Source: CAYOZL01 sp964408435 (GTDB lineage Bacteria; Bdellovibrionota_C; UBA2361; SZUA-149; CAYOZL01). Taken from it: DNA of 64,000 nt. This document shows positions 43,358-51,869 of the stretch, piece after piece. Made by a program: the position numbers and the translations under genes. How positions within the stretch are numbered: position 1 is the stretch's first letter; the number at the start of each line of letters is the position of its first letter. The notes beneath the pieces were generated by a model that worked only from the letters and a program-made list of their open reading frames with translations, was not told where the DNA came from and made no database searches. The DNA lies in assembly GCA_964408435.1 (NCBI GenBank), contig CAYOZL010000001.1, positions 1-64,000 on the forward strand. The letters run 5' to 3'.

Positions 43358-45484
43358 ATGAAAAATACATACATTAAGCATCACATTAACCAAAAAGGTT
43401 CAGTATTACCATTTATTGCAATCTGCCTAGTTTTGATTATGTCGATGCTAGCATTCGTATTTGATTTTGGCGCAATGGTAACTACAAAATCAGACTTAAG
43501 AGATTCTGCTAGGGCTGCCGCTATCTCATCTTTAAAAGCTTATATTCAACATTTAAATACTGAGATTGAAAATGGTGCAGACCCAAATAATGCTGCTACT
43601 TATATGGCTTCAGCAGAAATAGCTAGAACTACTGCTTCAGCTGTTACAAACTTAAATTTATCAGTATCAGCTAGCTCACTACTTAGAGACGGAGAAACAA
43701 CTGAACATTCTCAGCTTGCAAATTCTCAGCTTGAGAGTGATAGTGGCGGCTTTGTTCAATTCGGTAGGTGGCATTTTATTGAACCAGATGATGGCACTCG
43801 TCCTGTATGTTCACCAGAACCAGAACCTTTTAGACCTTGTTTTGAAGATCAAGGAGATTCTGTAGCAGCAAACGCCATAAGAGTAACTTTAACCGATCAG
43901 AATAATAGAGTTCGAAGTATTTTTAGAACTGCTGCTGGCTTTAGTGGCGTGCATACTGTTGGTGATTTTGGAACTGCAGCTTTTGTTCCAAGACAAGGAG
44001 TTGTAGCTTTTGATTTATCAGGTTCTGTTACACGTTCTTCACATTTAAGTTCTGATAGTGGAGATATTAAAAAAAGTGAATATGCTTTTTACCTAGACCC
44101 TAGTAATGGTGTTGCACTAAATTGCGACGGGGATGCCTGGAGAGATAATCTAGACGCCACAATGCAAGAAAGACACTTAGATACATGGACGAACCTTGAT
44201 GAATCTAGAGCTGATGCTGGAGTATCCCTAGATGAATTAAATCACTTTAGAGATGATTTTGATTGCATAAAAGTTAATCTAGATAACGCAGATGGACCTG
44301 AAGACGAATATTTTATAATTGAGAAATCACAAGCTGCTGATGGCACTCCGCTTGACGTACAGCCTCTAAATTCCATTCTAGATGCAACCAACTTTTTATT
44401 AGAAGAATTCGCATCAAGAAGAGTTGTTGGAGATAGAGTTGGAGCATTTGGATTTGATGCTGAAGTAATTTCTGAAAGAAGGCTACCTAGAAATCCTAAC
44501 AGTAATGGCATTCTCTTAGCACAACCAGTTACAGGCTCAGATGGAGTAGAAAATGAATTTGATTCTTTTCTTAATGCTACTAATACAAGTATTGACATCA
44601 CTGATCCTGTGAGAAAAGATAGATTTCTTTTCCCTAGAATCTTTACCGGACATCCTGGTGAACTAGACAGACAAATTGCTACAACTGATATACAACTTGC
44701 ACTCGATGAATCTATAGAAATGCTACAAAGTGCTGAAACTTTTGAAATATCGGATAATTTCGTACTACTCATTACTGATGGCTTAACTAATTGTGTGCAA
44801 GATCCAGTAAATGCGCCAATAGAGAACAATATTGATAGAGATAACCCTATCATGTGCTTTAATACCAATGAGCCAAACGGACAAATTTTAAATCAACAAT
44901 TTATCGAAGCTGGATTTAATGAAATACTTAACATCAACCCAGAATTGGAATTCGCTGATGACACTACCCTAACCTTATCTGAAAGATTAGCGAATGAAGG
45001 AGTTAGACTTCATATAGCTCTAATAGGAGACCATGTTAGCCCACATACACTAGTTAGAAAAAGCCAAAATGAAAGTGGATGCATGTCTTTTGAAGAAGCC
45101 AATGCTTCTGGTTTACCTACTACTAATTCTCCAGTCTCTGGAGTCATAACTAACGCTAGCGGAAATCCTGTAAATTTATCTCCAGGTCATTTGTCATTCC
45201 CAAATAATTTTTCTTCTGTCGCTTCAGCAACAGGTGGTCAGTGGTGGCCAATTATAAGACCATGCGAGACTCTAACTCAAGATAGACTAAATGAGATCTG
45301 TGACGAGCAAGCTGAGGGTGATACCACTCAGATAGCTCCTCCCGATCCCAATGAATTTCCAAACACTGAGTGGGATGCACAAGGAAGGCTTTTATGTAAT
45401 CCATCAGGACAAAGCACTCAAGAACAACTTGAAAATTTAATAAATCAAATCATGTCAGATTCTCCTATTGTTATAGTAGAATAA
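43358..45484 (+). CDS. TadG-like protein with a von Willebrand factor A domain
   Basis: The 708-residue protein begins with a TadG-type N-terminus: GSVLPFIAICLVLIMSMLAFVFDFGAMVTTKSDLRDSARAAAISSL. The large external region includes a vWA-like domain: the metal site is VVAFDLSGSV (DxSxS) at about residues 217-226, with LLITDGLTNC later. Tad pilus-associated TadG proteins have this plan. It has few cysteines, unlike the gene before it. The three genes are 11-51 bases apart and form an operon; the ATPases, secretin and Flp pilin are not in the window. Confidence 0.85.
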   Translation: MKNTYIKHHINQKGSVLPFIAICLVLIMSMLAFVFDFGAMVTTKSDLRDSARAAAISSLKAYIQHLNTEIENGADPNNAATYMASAEIARTTASAVTNLNLSVSASSLLRDGETTEHSQLANSQLESDSGGFVQFGRWHFIEPDDGTRPVCSPEPEPFRPCFEDQGDSVAANAIRVTLTDQNNRVRSIFRTAAGFSGVHTVGDFGTAAFVPRQGVVAFDLSGSVTRSSHLSSDSGDIKKSEYAFYLDPSNGVALNCDGDAWRDNLDATMQERHLDTWTNLDESRADAGVSLDELNHFRDDFDCIKVNLDNADGPEDEYFIIEKSQAADGTPLDVQPLNSILDATNFLLEEFASRRVVGDRVGAFGFDAEVISERRLPRNPNSNGILLAQPVTGSDGVENEFDSFLNATNTSIDITDPVRKDRFLFPRIFTGHPGELDRQIATTDIQLALDESIEMLQSAETFEISDNFVLLITDGLTNCVQDPVNAPIENNIDRDNPIMCFNTNEPNGQILNQQFIEAGFNEILNINPELEFADDTTLTLSERLANEGVRLHIALIGDHVSPHTLVRKSQNESGCMSFEEANASGLPTTNSPVSGVITNASGNPVNLSPGHLSFPNNFSSVASATGGQWWPIIRPCETLTQDRLNEICDEQAEGDTTQIAPPDPNEFPNTEWDAQGRLLCNPSGQSTQEQLENLINQIMSDSPIVIVE

Positions 45485-45556
45485 TTCACAAATTTAATTT
45501 TTTTTCTAATTCGTGATACAGATCAAGTGCATTCGAATAAGAATAGATTTCAACTT

Positions 45557-45590
45557 GTAGCATTCTAAAGCTCGAATTTTGGAATGCTAC
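45557..45590. repeat. Hairpin in front of the 98/123-residue gene
   Basis: GTAGCATTC (45557-45565) and GAATGCTAC (45582-45590) are exact complements with a 16-base loop. The upstream candidate ATG at 45584 lies in the right arm. It may be a terminator of the TadG gene without a T-run, or a translational control. Confidence 0.5.
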
Positions 45591-45658
45591 GAGAGGAGCT
45601 AGAAGGTTCCATAATAAGGTTATCTCGTAGTCATGGATGGTTAAAGTGGAGACCGACA

Positions 45659-45955
45659 ATGGCTAAAACAATAGCTAGCACTCAAAGATTTGCCTTTGAG
45701 ATGGTAAAAAGCAAAGCATACATTACTGTATACAATGACAACGCCAGAATTTTTTATGGTGGTAAATGCATAATGGTATTAAATGCTAAAAACAAAATGG
45801 CATACCTGGAAGGATGGCGCGGATACGCAGAATGGTACGGGGGAACGCAAATTTGTAAGTTCTCCATGGAATCTCCAGATGGAACCGTATTCAACCTAGA
45901 GGTATTCAAAGAACCAACTGAAAACATTCTTGGATCTAGTGTAAAAATCAGATAG
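45659..45955 (+). CDS. Small hypothetical protein, orphan
   Basis: The 98-residue product starts MAKTIASTQRFAF and contains KAYITVYNDNARIFYGGKCIMVLNAKNKMAYLEGW. It looks like a small all-beta/alpha protein with several aromatic residues. The start at 45659 is favoured because GGAG lies 7 bases upstream. A frame from 45584 adds 25 residues but its ATG lies inside the hairpin stem and lacks a ribosome site. I know no family. G+C is a little higher than in the Tad operon. It might be an independent cassette. Confidence 0.55.
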   Translation: MAKTIASTQRFAFEMVKSKAYITVYNDNARIFYGGKCIMVLNAKNKMAYLEGWRGYAEWYGGTQICKFSMESPDGTVFNLEVFKEPTENILGSSVKIR

Positions 45956-46051
45956 TTTTTTTACTAATTAAGCCCCTCTCGAGCATTTTTTTTAAAATCT
46001 TATTTTAATTATAAGAGTAATTTGACTTCGTGAGGGTAATTTCAACCTTAT

Positions 46052-46708
46052 CTATAATTTCTTATCGCTTTGTTGATTCTGTATGAAAACATACTTAAGA
46101 CCAGGCTTGTTTAATAATTTTTGTTCTGCTTCTTTACTTATTTTACCGCGAATATCGAGGTGCACAAGCTTAGGCAAACTATATATTGCATTTGCCATCT
46201 GCATATCAATCTCACTTCTGTATATAATTAGAGATCTTAATTTTTCTAATTTTGAAACCTCATTCCTGTTTTCAGGTAAAGAATCTGATGTAATCTGTAG
46301 AATCTTAAGGCTGTCACAGCCTAAGACAGATTCAAAATCTTGCTCACTCAGTTTAGTATCCAGACATGAAAAACATAGGTCTTCTATGCCTTGCAAATCA
46401 CCTAAAAGATATAAAACACGAGCATTAACCCCTATCTTATCTTCTTTTGTAATCTCTACTTTTTTCCAAGCAAGCCCATCAAATGGCAATTGATAGCTTT
46501 GATTTAAGACTACTGGAGTAGCATAGATATTAACCCCAGTGTCACAAAATCTAAGACTCTGGTCTGCTTGAAGACTTCCTGCTATCTGAACAAGCTCACT
46601 TACTGTTCTTTGATGTAAGGAGCGATATTTGGAACAAGTTAAAACAACACTAAGGGCTAACATAAAAGCAAATAGTGTGATTAGACGAAAGCGAAAGAAC
46701 TTAAACAT
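46052..46708 (-). CDS. LRR-like protein with N-terminal membrane anchor
   Basis: The 218-residue protein starts MFKFFRFRLITLFAFMLALSVVL, a single membrane anchor with a positive start, then about 190 residues. The second half has LRR-like spacing: LKILQITSDSLPENRNEVSKLEKLRSLIIY, then ANAIYSLPKLVHLDIRG, and VFIQ. The arrangement resembles planctomycete-type leucine-rich proteins, but repeats are few. The domain would be in the periplasm. Role unknown; perhaps protein binding. Confidence 0.65.
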   Translation of the reverse strand: MFKFFRFRLITLFAFMLALSVVLTCSKYRSLHQRTVSELVQIAGSLQADQSLRFCDTGVNIYATPVVLNQSYQLPFDGLAWKKVEITKEDKIGVNARVLYLLGDLQGIEDLCFSCLDTKLSEQDFESVLGCDSLKILQITSDSLPENRNEVSKLEKLRSLIIYRSEIDMQMANAIYSLPKLVHLDIRGKISKEAEQKLLNKPGLKYVFIQNQQSDKKL

Positions 46709-47115
46709 AACAATTCCCTTTAAGTCTTCTTTAATTTAAAAAACCACATATCTTACCCTCACGGGTATAGAAAACTTAATAGCTCTCTATACCTGTGAAT
46801 TTTATCTACTCTGTAACAGGATTGAAAAGATTAAAATAAAATAGTTTATTTTATAAAAAATTTCAATTAACCTTGAAACTTAAATAGTTACTTAAGTGAA
46901 CCTCTTCACTTTCTTTATTTTTTCAAGTATATTTTTGCTCTTTAAAGCCAAAGAACTGCTAGTTTAATTACATCAAGTAAATATCATTTAAAATATGAGT
47001 AGAAATTCAACTTCTGTTTTTGACTTACTCAATTACAGAAGTCCTTAAAAAGGATTTTTTAGATTCAACTCGTATAAATTCTGCTCAGATAATCAAATTC
47101 TAAGGAGCGAAAAAG
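46709..47115. promoter_or_regulatory. Shared regulatory region between divergent genes, with two stem-loops
   Basis: TCACGGGTATAG (46758-46769) faces CTATACCTGTGA (46786-46797), complementary apart from one G-T pair. ACTTCTG (47010-47016) faces CAGAAGT (47036-47042). A short TCCTT/AAGGA hairpin (47042-47054) with a T-run to 47060 is a terminator-like element 55 bases before the beta-propeller start. No -10/-35 could be named with confidence. Confidence 0.5.
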
Positions 47116-48177
47116 ATGTCCGATACTATCTACATGGGTAAGGGTTACTATCGTTACGAATTCAATCATAACTGGCTAACTTTTCCTAGCGGAAGAAACC
47201 CGGTCATACCTATTTATGCTGACGTTCAAGGTTTGGCAGAGGATCCCTTAACTGGCAATCTCTATGTTGCTTTTGCGGAAACTACCAGAGGCAACTATCC
47301 TCCAGCTGATGCTATTGCCGTTTTTGGGGCAAATGGTAAATTTGTAAGGAGTTTCGGCAAAGAAGCTTTTAGGGGAGCTCATAGTATTCGATTCCAAAGG
47401 ACTATGAGTGAGCAATACGTTTACGTTACATGTATACATTCCAAAAGAATTTATAAGTACAATGCTTTGTCAGGGAAACTGTTATTATCTATTGGTAGAC
47501 CCAAAGGTTTACCTAAAAATAAAGGGTATATACCCACAGACGTTCTTCCCTTAGAAGACCAGTCCTTCATTGTAACTGATGGAGGAAGCGGTTTGATTCT
47601 TGTTTTTGATGCTGAAGGAAAGCTAAGAGAGAAAAGAAAATATAGGAAATCAAAAGTAAATGCACTGAAAAATCCTCATGGCATCACTCTAGTAAATGAT
47701 AACCTTCTTTTAATCTGTGATAGAAAAAATGAAAGACTAGTCTCAACTAACTTAAAAGGAAAAAAAGAAAAGGAAATAAAGCTCAAGTGTAACGGTCGAG
47801 AGCTAGCGCACCATCCCAGCAATTTATCTTTTGACCCTACAAGCAAGTTACTGTTGGTTTCTAATCTTTGGCATGTTCTTGAAATTTATAAAGATTACGA
47901 ACAAGTTGCTAGTTTAGGAGATGGACAATTCAATCACAATATAGAAGTAGGTATATATAGCGATAGTTCTTTGACACTTAGAAGGTATTTTGAATCTGGC
48001 GTAGTAGCAACCGAAGGAGAATTAGACAGACTCATTCAGGATCAATACTTTCTCTACCCTCATAATGCTATCTGGACTAAGAAGCATAGTGGCCGAGCAG
48101 GTAACATCTTAGTCTGCGAATGTAACTTCTATAAAAGAGGCTCAGGCGTTACATTACTTCGCCACAGTCCCGAATAA
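47116..48177 (+). CDS. NHL-type six-bladed beta-propeller, PAL-like
   Basis: The 353-residue product has no signal peptide. It follows the plan of the bacterial NHL/peptidylglycine amidating lyase-like family: YMGKGYYRYEFNHNWLTFPSG, VQGLAEDPLTGNLYVAF, FVRSFGKEAFRGAHSIRF, VTCIHSKRIYKYNALSGKLLLSIG and LKNPHGITLVNDNLLLICDRKNERL. These are blades of a six-bladed propeller, each with an inward D/H-rich turn. Whether it has lyase activity cannot be said. Signalling or sugar binding are open. AAGGAGCG lies 7 bases before the ATG. No operon partner. Confidence 0.75.
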   Translation: MSDTIYMGKGYYRYEFNHNWLTFPSGRNPVIPIYADVQGLAEDPLTGNLYVAFAETTRGNYPPADAIAVFGANGKFVRSFGKEAFRGAHSIRFQRTMSEQYVYVTCIHSKRIYKYNALSGKLLLSIGRPKGLPKNKGYIPTDVLPLEDQSFIVTDGGSGLILVFDAEGKLREKRKYRKSKVNALKNPHGITLVNDNLLLICDRKNERLVSTNLKGKKEKEIKLKCNGRELAHHPSNLSFDPTSKLLLVSNLWHVLEIYKDYEQVASLGDGQFNHNIEVGIYSDSSLTLRRYFESGVVATEGELDRLIQDQYFLYPHNAIWTKKHSGRAGNILVCECNFYKRGSGVTLLRHSPE

Positions 48178-48271
48178 TCTGCACAAGAAGTAAAGTTTTT
48201 ACAAAAGTTTTCTAAGGACTTCGACATTCAATCACATATATATTCTTAGCACTTAAAGATTTAAAATACAT

Positions 48272-48299
48272 TTTACTTAATCAAGGATTTAGCTATTAT
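48272..48299 (+). promoter_or_regulatory. Promoter of tRNA-Ala
   Basis: TTTACT (48272-48277) and TATTAT (48294-48299) with a 16-base spacer sit about 14 bases before the tRNA 5' end. A weak -35 but the right position. Confidence 0.45.
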
Positions 48300-48313
48300 A
48301 CCTTTCCTTATTT

Positions 48314-48386
48314 GGGGCTATAGCTCAGCTGGGAGAGCGCTACACTGGCAGTGTAGAGGTCAACGGTTCGATCCCGTTTAGCTCCA
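48314..48386 (+). tRNA. tRNA-Ala(GGC)
   Basis: The acceptor GGGGCTA (48314-48320) pairs with TAGCTCC (48379-48385) with one G-T pair; discriminator A. The D-arm is GCTCAGCTGGGAGAGC. The anticodon stem CTACA/TGTAG holds the loop CTGGCAG with anticodon GGC. The T-arm is AACGG-TTCGATC-CCGTT. No CCA is encoded. The recombinase gene at 48340 overlaps its 3' half on the opposite strand. Confidence 0.95.
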
Positions 48387-49917
48387 CTTTTTCATTACTC
48401 TTACCCCCTAACTGCCCAAATACCTTGAAAGGTAGGGTAGTTACTGCAGTTCCAAAACCATTGTCTCTATCATAAGAAATTCGCTTCGATAGAACCAGTT
48501 TTGAAACCATCTGTTTCTGCTTGAAGTCTCCCTCTTCCCATAACTTATGAGGATTGCTAATCACTGGAAGTACCAATTCAAATGCTCTTTCAAAACTAGT
48601 ATCAACTCTACTAGTTCTTACTAGCTCGCTCTCAATCGTTCGTTCTTTATCTCTAAGCTCTGATATTTTCCTCTCATAAACTTCAATTAATGAACTGTCT
48701 GTTGCATTACTTATTCTAGTTACTAGCTTGTCTATCTCAGCTTTGATTTTATCCTTACTCGCTCTCTTAGCTCTTTTGCTGTGCTCAAAGTCTGAGACTC
48801 TTTTGTGCCAAGTATCGGTGATAATAGCCTTTGCAAAGTCAATAATCTTTTCACTAGGAGTCATAAGCCTTAGAAGTGAGGCAAACTGCTTTTCAAGAAC
48901 TGAGTTCTTAATGCTCTTGCCACCAAATACGCACACTGATTTTTTAGATAAACATCTGTAATAAGCATGTTTACTTCCATTTCTTGATGTTGACTCACTT
49001 CCAGTAAGTGCCTTTTTACAACTAGAACAGACTATTAAGCCTCTAAGTGGAAAAAGTTCGTTATCGCTTTTTCTTTTAACAGGAAGCCTATCTTTACCCT
49101 TTAGTCGCCATTGGACTTGCTCATAAGTCTCAATGCTAATAATTGGCTCGTAGTTGCCTTTTACTGGTTCCATCTCCCAGCCTTTGATCTTGTAGTGTCC
49201 TGTATAAAATCTACTGTTAAGCAAAGTATTAATCCTCTGATTGTAAACCCCACCTTTTTTATTCTTTGGATACTCAGCCTTTGACTCTAGGAATCTTTTA
49301 ACATCCATCTGAGTTCTAAAACGCCCAGTTGCATATCCTTCAATAGCTTCTTTGATAATACTGGCTAGAGGCTCATCTTTAATAATTGCTTTCTCTTTAC
49401 CTTTGCCGATCCTAATATAGCCAACTGGAACGGGAAAAGGCCAGTTCCCTGATTCAACACAGGCTTTTTGTCTTGCAATAACGATGTCTGTATTAATCTC
49501 TCTAAAAAGTTGAGCATTTAACGCCATTTGCCCCTCGATATATCTTCCTATTGTTGTATTCTCAAATTTCATTGAAGGACTTTCAATCAAAGTCTTTGTT
49601 GCTCTAATAGCCTTAACGAGTTCAAGATGAACTTGTAAACTCCTTGCCAAGCGGGAAATATCATCAAAGACAAGAACAAACTGTTCTAATGGATTTGCAT
49701 ATATAAATTCTAATACTCTTTCTAGTCCAGGTCTGTCTTTCCTAGCACCTGATATTGCCTCATCCTTAAAGACTTCTACTACTGAATAATTATTAGATTC
49801 GCAGTATTGGCGACATCTATGCTCTTGAGATTCTAACCCATGTCCGTCATTTACCTGCTGTCTGCTAGAAACCCTACAATAGATGATTGCTTTTAAGTTT
49901 TTCTCAAACGAACCCAT
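48340..49917 (-). CDS. Large serine recombinase, 3' end in the tRNA-Ala gene
   Basis: The 525-residue enzyme cuts and rejoins DNA through a serine-DNA intermediate. The resolvase domain has the nucleophile in YCRVSSRQQV (residues 12-21), then GLESQEHRCRQY, DEAISGARKDRPGLERVL and DDISRLARS. The recombinase domain (about 160-300) and a zinc ribbon (CSSCKKALTGSE, YYRCLSKKSVC) follow, then a coiled coil. The last residues NGIEPLTSTLPV are read from the tRNA-Ala antisense strand, with TAG in the anticodon-side stem, as in integrases inserted next to tRNA genes. The start ATG has GGAGAG upstream. It begins one base after the stop of the small upstream gene. Confidence 0.93.
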   Translation of the reverse strand: MGSFEKNLKAIIYCRVSSRQQVNDGHGLESQEHRCRQYCESNNYSVVEVFKDEAISGARKDRPGLERVLEFIYANPLEQFVLVFDDISRLARSLQVHLELVKAIRATKTLIESPSMKFENTTIGRYIEGQMALNAQLFREINTDIVIARQKACVESGNWPFPVPVGYIRIGKGKEKAIIKDEPLASIIKEAIEGYATGRFRTQMDVKRFLESKAEYPKNKKGGVYNQRINTLLNSRFYTGHYKIKGWEMEPVKGNYEPIISIETYEQVQWRLKGKDRLPVKRKSDNELFPLRGLIVCSSCKKALTGSESTSRNGSKHAYYRCLSKKSVCVFGGKSIKNSVLEKQFASLLRLMTPSEKIIDFAKAIITDTWHKRVSDFEHSKRAKRASKDKIKAEIDKLVTRISNATDSSLIEVYERKISELRDKERTIESELVRTSRVDTSFERAFELVLPVISNPHKLWEEGDFKQKQMVSKLVLSKRISYDRDNGFGTAVTTLPFKVFGQLGGKSNEKVELNGIEPLTSTLPV

Positions 49918-49918
49918 T

Positions 49919-50395
49919 TTATCTCTCTCCTTTTGGCTTGCATCCTAGTTGCTTCAAAGTCCTAAATAAGCGACTTTCTAAAGAACTCTCGTATTTCGCA
50001 TATACTGACATTAGCTTCTCAACATCTTTAGTACAATAGCTACCATCTTTTCGGTCACCTGGTTGGAAACACACTAGAAAACTACCAGTATGTTCAAATA
50101 CATCCTTTAAATACTCTGCCTCTGCTTGATTAGCTCTTGAGAGTTTAAGATAAATTAAAATTAACCTTTCAACTAAAATAACTTCCATACTAGAACTTGG
50201 CTTAAATTCAGCATAAAGTTTTTCTGTTAGCTTATCTCTAAGCTCAGATTCGTTATCTAAGACTTCATCACTTAATATACCATGCTTTCTAGCGTTAAAC
50301 TTTGATGTTTCTTTTCCAGCTTTAGTCTTAACACCACCTCGCTTTGCATTTTTTCTGTTAGCTCTGATTTGCTTACTACTGATATTACTGCTCAT
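49919..50395 (-). CDS. Recombinase-associated small basic protein
   Basis: The 158-residue product starts MSSNISSKQIRANRKNAKRGG and contains SKFNARKHGILSDEVL, the N-x-x-K-H-G-I/L pattern of small proteins often found beside serine recombinases and in phage-related elements (function unknown). The rest is helical: LVERLILIYLKLSRANQAEAEYLKDVF and a KLMSVYAKYESSLESRLFRTLKQL repeat. The start is chosen because GGAGG lies 5 bases before ATG 50395; a frame to 50425 has no such site. It runs into the recombinase with a one-base gap, so the two are co-translated. It may direct or bind the recombinase or its att site. Confidence 0.7.
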   Translation of the reverse strand: MSSNISSKQIRANRKNAKRGGVKTKAGKETSKFNARKHGILSDEVLDNESELRDKLTEKLYAEFKPSSSMEVILVERLILIYLKLSRANQAEAEYLKDVFEHTGSFLVCFQPGDRKDGSYCTKDVEKLMSVYAKYESSLESRLFRTLKQLGCKPKGER

Positions 50396-50540
50396 CATCA
50401 CCTCCATTTTCAAAATAGCTATCAATGATATTCACAGTCATAGCTATTATAGCTTGCTCTATTTCAAGCACTTCATTTTCAGATATTCCAAGTTGATTTT
50501 GAAGCTCAATTCTAGCTTCTTCGGTAGATTTCGTACGCAA
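50385..50540 (-). CDS. Possible 51-residue partner ORF with TTG start
   Basis: A frame from TTG 50540 to TAA 50385 would encode a hydrophilic, acidic, helical peptide ending YFENGGDDEQ, with the segment ELQNQLGISENEVLEIEQAI. Its last codons overlap the start of the next gene by 11 bases. The GGAGG ribosome site of that gene lies in its coding frame. Its composition is that of real protein. It has no clear ribosome site of its own and only a TTG, so it may instead be a leader of the operon. It is too short to compare to families by eye. Confidence 0.4.
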   Translation of the reverse strand: MRTKSTEEARIELQNQLGISENEVLEIEQAIIAMTVNIIDSYFENGGDDEQ

Positions 50541-50544
50541 GTGT

Positions 50545-50564
50545 GCACCATTAAATTATGGTGC
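50545..50564 (-). promoter_or_regulatory. Hairpin or operator at the 5' end of the recombinase operon
   Basis: GCACCAT (50545-50551) pairs exactly with ATGGTGC (50558-50564) with a 6-base loop. It sits 5 bases before the TTG of the 51-residue ORF. It could be an operator or a leader stem. Confidence 0.45.
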
Positions 50565-51010
50565 TCTTGCCTCTATAATAATTCTAGTTAATTCACTTAG
50601 TGGCTTTCACTTAAACCTGCTAGGAATGGTTTAAGCTATGAGCATTTATGTTAAACACTTTAATGGTTGCAAACTCAGTCTATAACTGTTTGCGATTGTA
50701 TTAAAAGACCTCAGTCAGTGTGCCTAGCTTTTAAAAGGCTAACTAGTTTACCTTTGTTTAAGTAGTTTAAACATATTAAAAACTGTTTTCAACTCATTTA
50801 AATTAAACCTACTTAACATACTGATTTCATTGTAAATTCAAGCAAAGTATACATTTTCTTAAAGTTGAGTAATAATATGTAAGATTACAATAAGAGTAGA
50901 AAAGCTGTTAAGACATCTTCTTTAGAATTGCATTTAGAGAAGATGTAAAATGCACCAAAAGGAATTTTTAAGTTTTATAACACTCTTTCTTTTTCATTCT
51001 TTATTATTGG

Positions 51011-51050
51011 TTTGGCCTTGTGAGCTTACATCATAGCTTAGAAGGCCAAA
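51011..51050. repeat. Perfect 9-bp inverted repeat upstream of the orphan gene
   Basis: TTTGGCCTT (51011-51019) and AAGGCCAAA (51042-51050) are exact complements with a 22-base loop that itself has two near copies of GAGCTTA/TAGCTTA. It lies 50 bases before the ATG at 51100. Confidence 0.5.
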
Positions 51051-51099
51051 TCAAACTTAGAGGAATGGCCACCCTCATAATCCACTCGAGGAGAATAAG

Positions 51100-51438
51100 A
51101 TGACTACACAGGTTACTACTGAGACACCGCTAATCATGGTTGATGATAAAAGGATTCTGATCAGAAGACCTCAAGACAATGATTACGCGGAGTTCGGCAT
51201 TTTGGGAGAAAACATCCAGATCCTAAACATCGGAACCGTTAAGGTCTCTGGAGACAAAGAGGACGGTTACACCGTCAGTGCGGATATCGTGCCTTTGGAT
51301 CCACAGCACCAATCAAATCGCAAACCCTCGGTCAACTTGCCTGCAGGGAATTGCCATTTCGCACTTGCGATCGATATGAATGGTTTGGCTGTCGAAGAGA
51401 GGGAAGCTGGTGAAATCGAGGAAGCTGTCGCAAGCTGA
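51100..51438 (+). CDS. Orphan GC-rich small protein, 112 residues
   Basis: The product starts MTTQVTTETPLIMVDDKR and contains RRPQDNDYAEFGILGENIQILNIGTVKVSGDKEDGYTV, then FALAIDMNGLAVEEREAGEIEEAVAS. It appears to be a small all-beta protein with an acidic tail, without membrane spans. G+C is well above the local mean. A strong GAGGAG site lies seven bases before the ATG. Palindromes flank it on both sides. I recognise no family. It might be a mobile cassette, or a gene of recent transfer. Confidence 0.65.
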   Translation: MTTQVTTETPLIMVDDKRILIRRPQDNDYAEFGILGENIQILNIGTVKVSGDKEDGYTVSADIVPLDPQHQSNRKPSVNLPAGNCHFALAIDMNGLAVEEREAGEIEEAVAS

Positions 51439-51869
51439 TTTCTCGTTCGCAAGCGTTGGAGCATCCTATCCCCTGCTCATTACATTAAGCAAAGATAAAA
51501 TTGCCGAGCAGAGGAAGGATAGGCTCCTCTCGCTCTCGGCTTTCTGAGGTTAAACTTAGAGGTTGAAACAGTGCATTTGCATCTTTGCTTTTTGCTACTA
51601 ATATCCTACTGTAAAACTTAACCCTCTCTACCGAGAGCTTTCAACTCTCTTTCTTTTAAACTAGTACAAAGGTGTTCTACAATGAGCAGGTGTATCGAAT
51701 ATCTTAAATAGTTTAATATCTTAGAGTCCTAAGCTACTTTAATCTCAACAATTATATTCACTAATGCCAACAACTCTCTCGTTGCTTATAGGCTCGAATT
51801 ATTCTAGCACCCTCAATAATCTCGTCTTGAAACTGGTTCCAACTTTCAGTGATTAGCTCCAGACTTCGC
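51439..51869. other. Intergenic region after the orphan gene
   Basis: The 431 bases hold competing inverted repeats at 51459-51540 and no supported coding frame. From 51541 to 51869 I see nothing beyond ordinary AT-rich sequence; the TypA gene ends convergently at 51870. Confidence 0.6.
51459..51540 (+). terminator. Terminator-like stem with a competing alternative pairing
   Basis: GCCGAG-C-AGAGGA (51503-51515) pairs with TCCTCT...CTCGGC (51525-51540). A segment at 51506-51526 can instead pair with GAGCATCCTATCCCCTGCTC (51459-51478). The two folds exclude each other. A weak T-run (TTTCTGAGG) follows. It could end the orphan gene. Confidence 0.5.

Larger units (their letters stand above)
50541..51099. 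other. Intergenic region between the recombinase unit and the orphan gene
   Basis: About 560 bases without a supported coding frame. It carries the hairpin at 50545-50564, an inverted repeat ACATCTTCT (50913-50921)/AGAAGATGT (50938-50946), and the palindrome at 51011-51050. Direct repeats of short T/A-rich words occur at 50600-50830. A copy of the tRNA-Ala 3' end, as expected for a second attachment site, is not visible here. Confidence 0.6.

Noticed and set aside
40476..45484. Complete Tad/Flp secretion locus
   Set aside because: Only TadE/TadG-like proteins are present; no Flp pilin, TadA ATPase, TadB/C, RcpA or prepilin peptidase is visible here.
50565..51460. A second copy of the tRNA-Ala 3' end marking the far side of an integrated element
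   Set aside because: No sequence resembling GGTTCGATCCCG was found in the flank; the element, if real, ends elsewhere or has lost its site.
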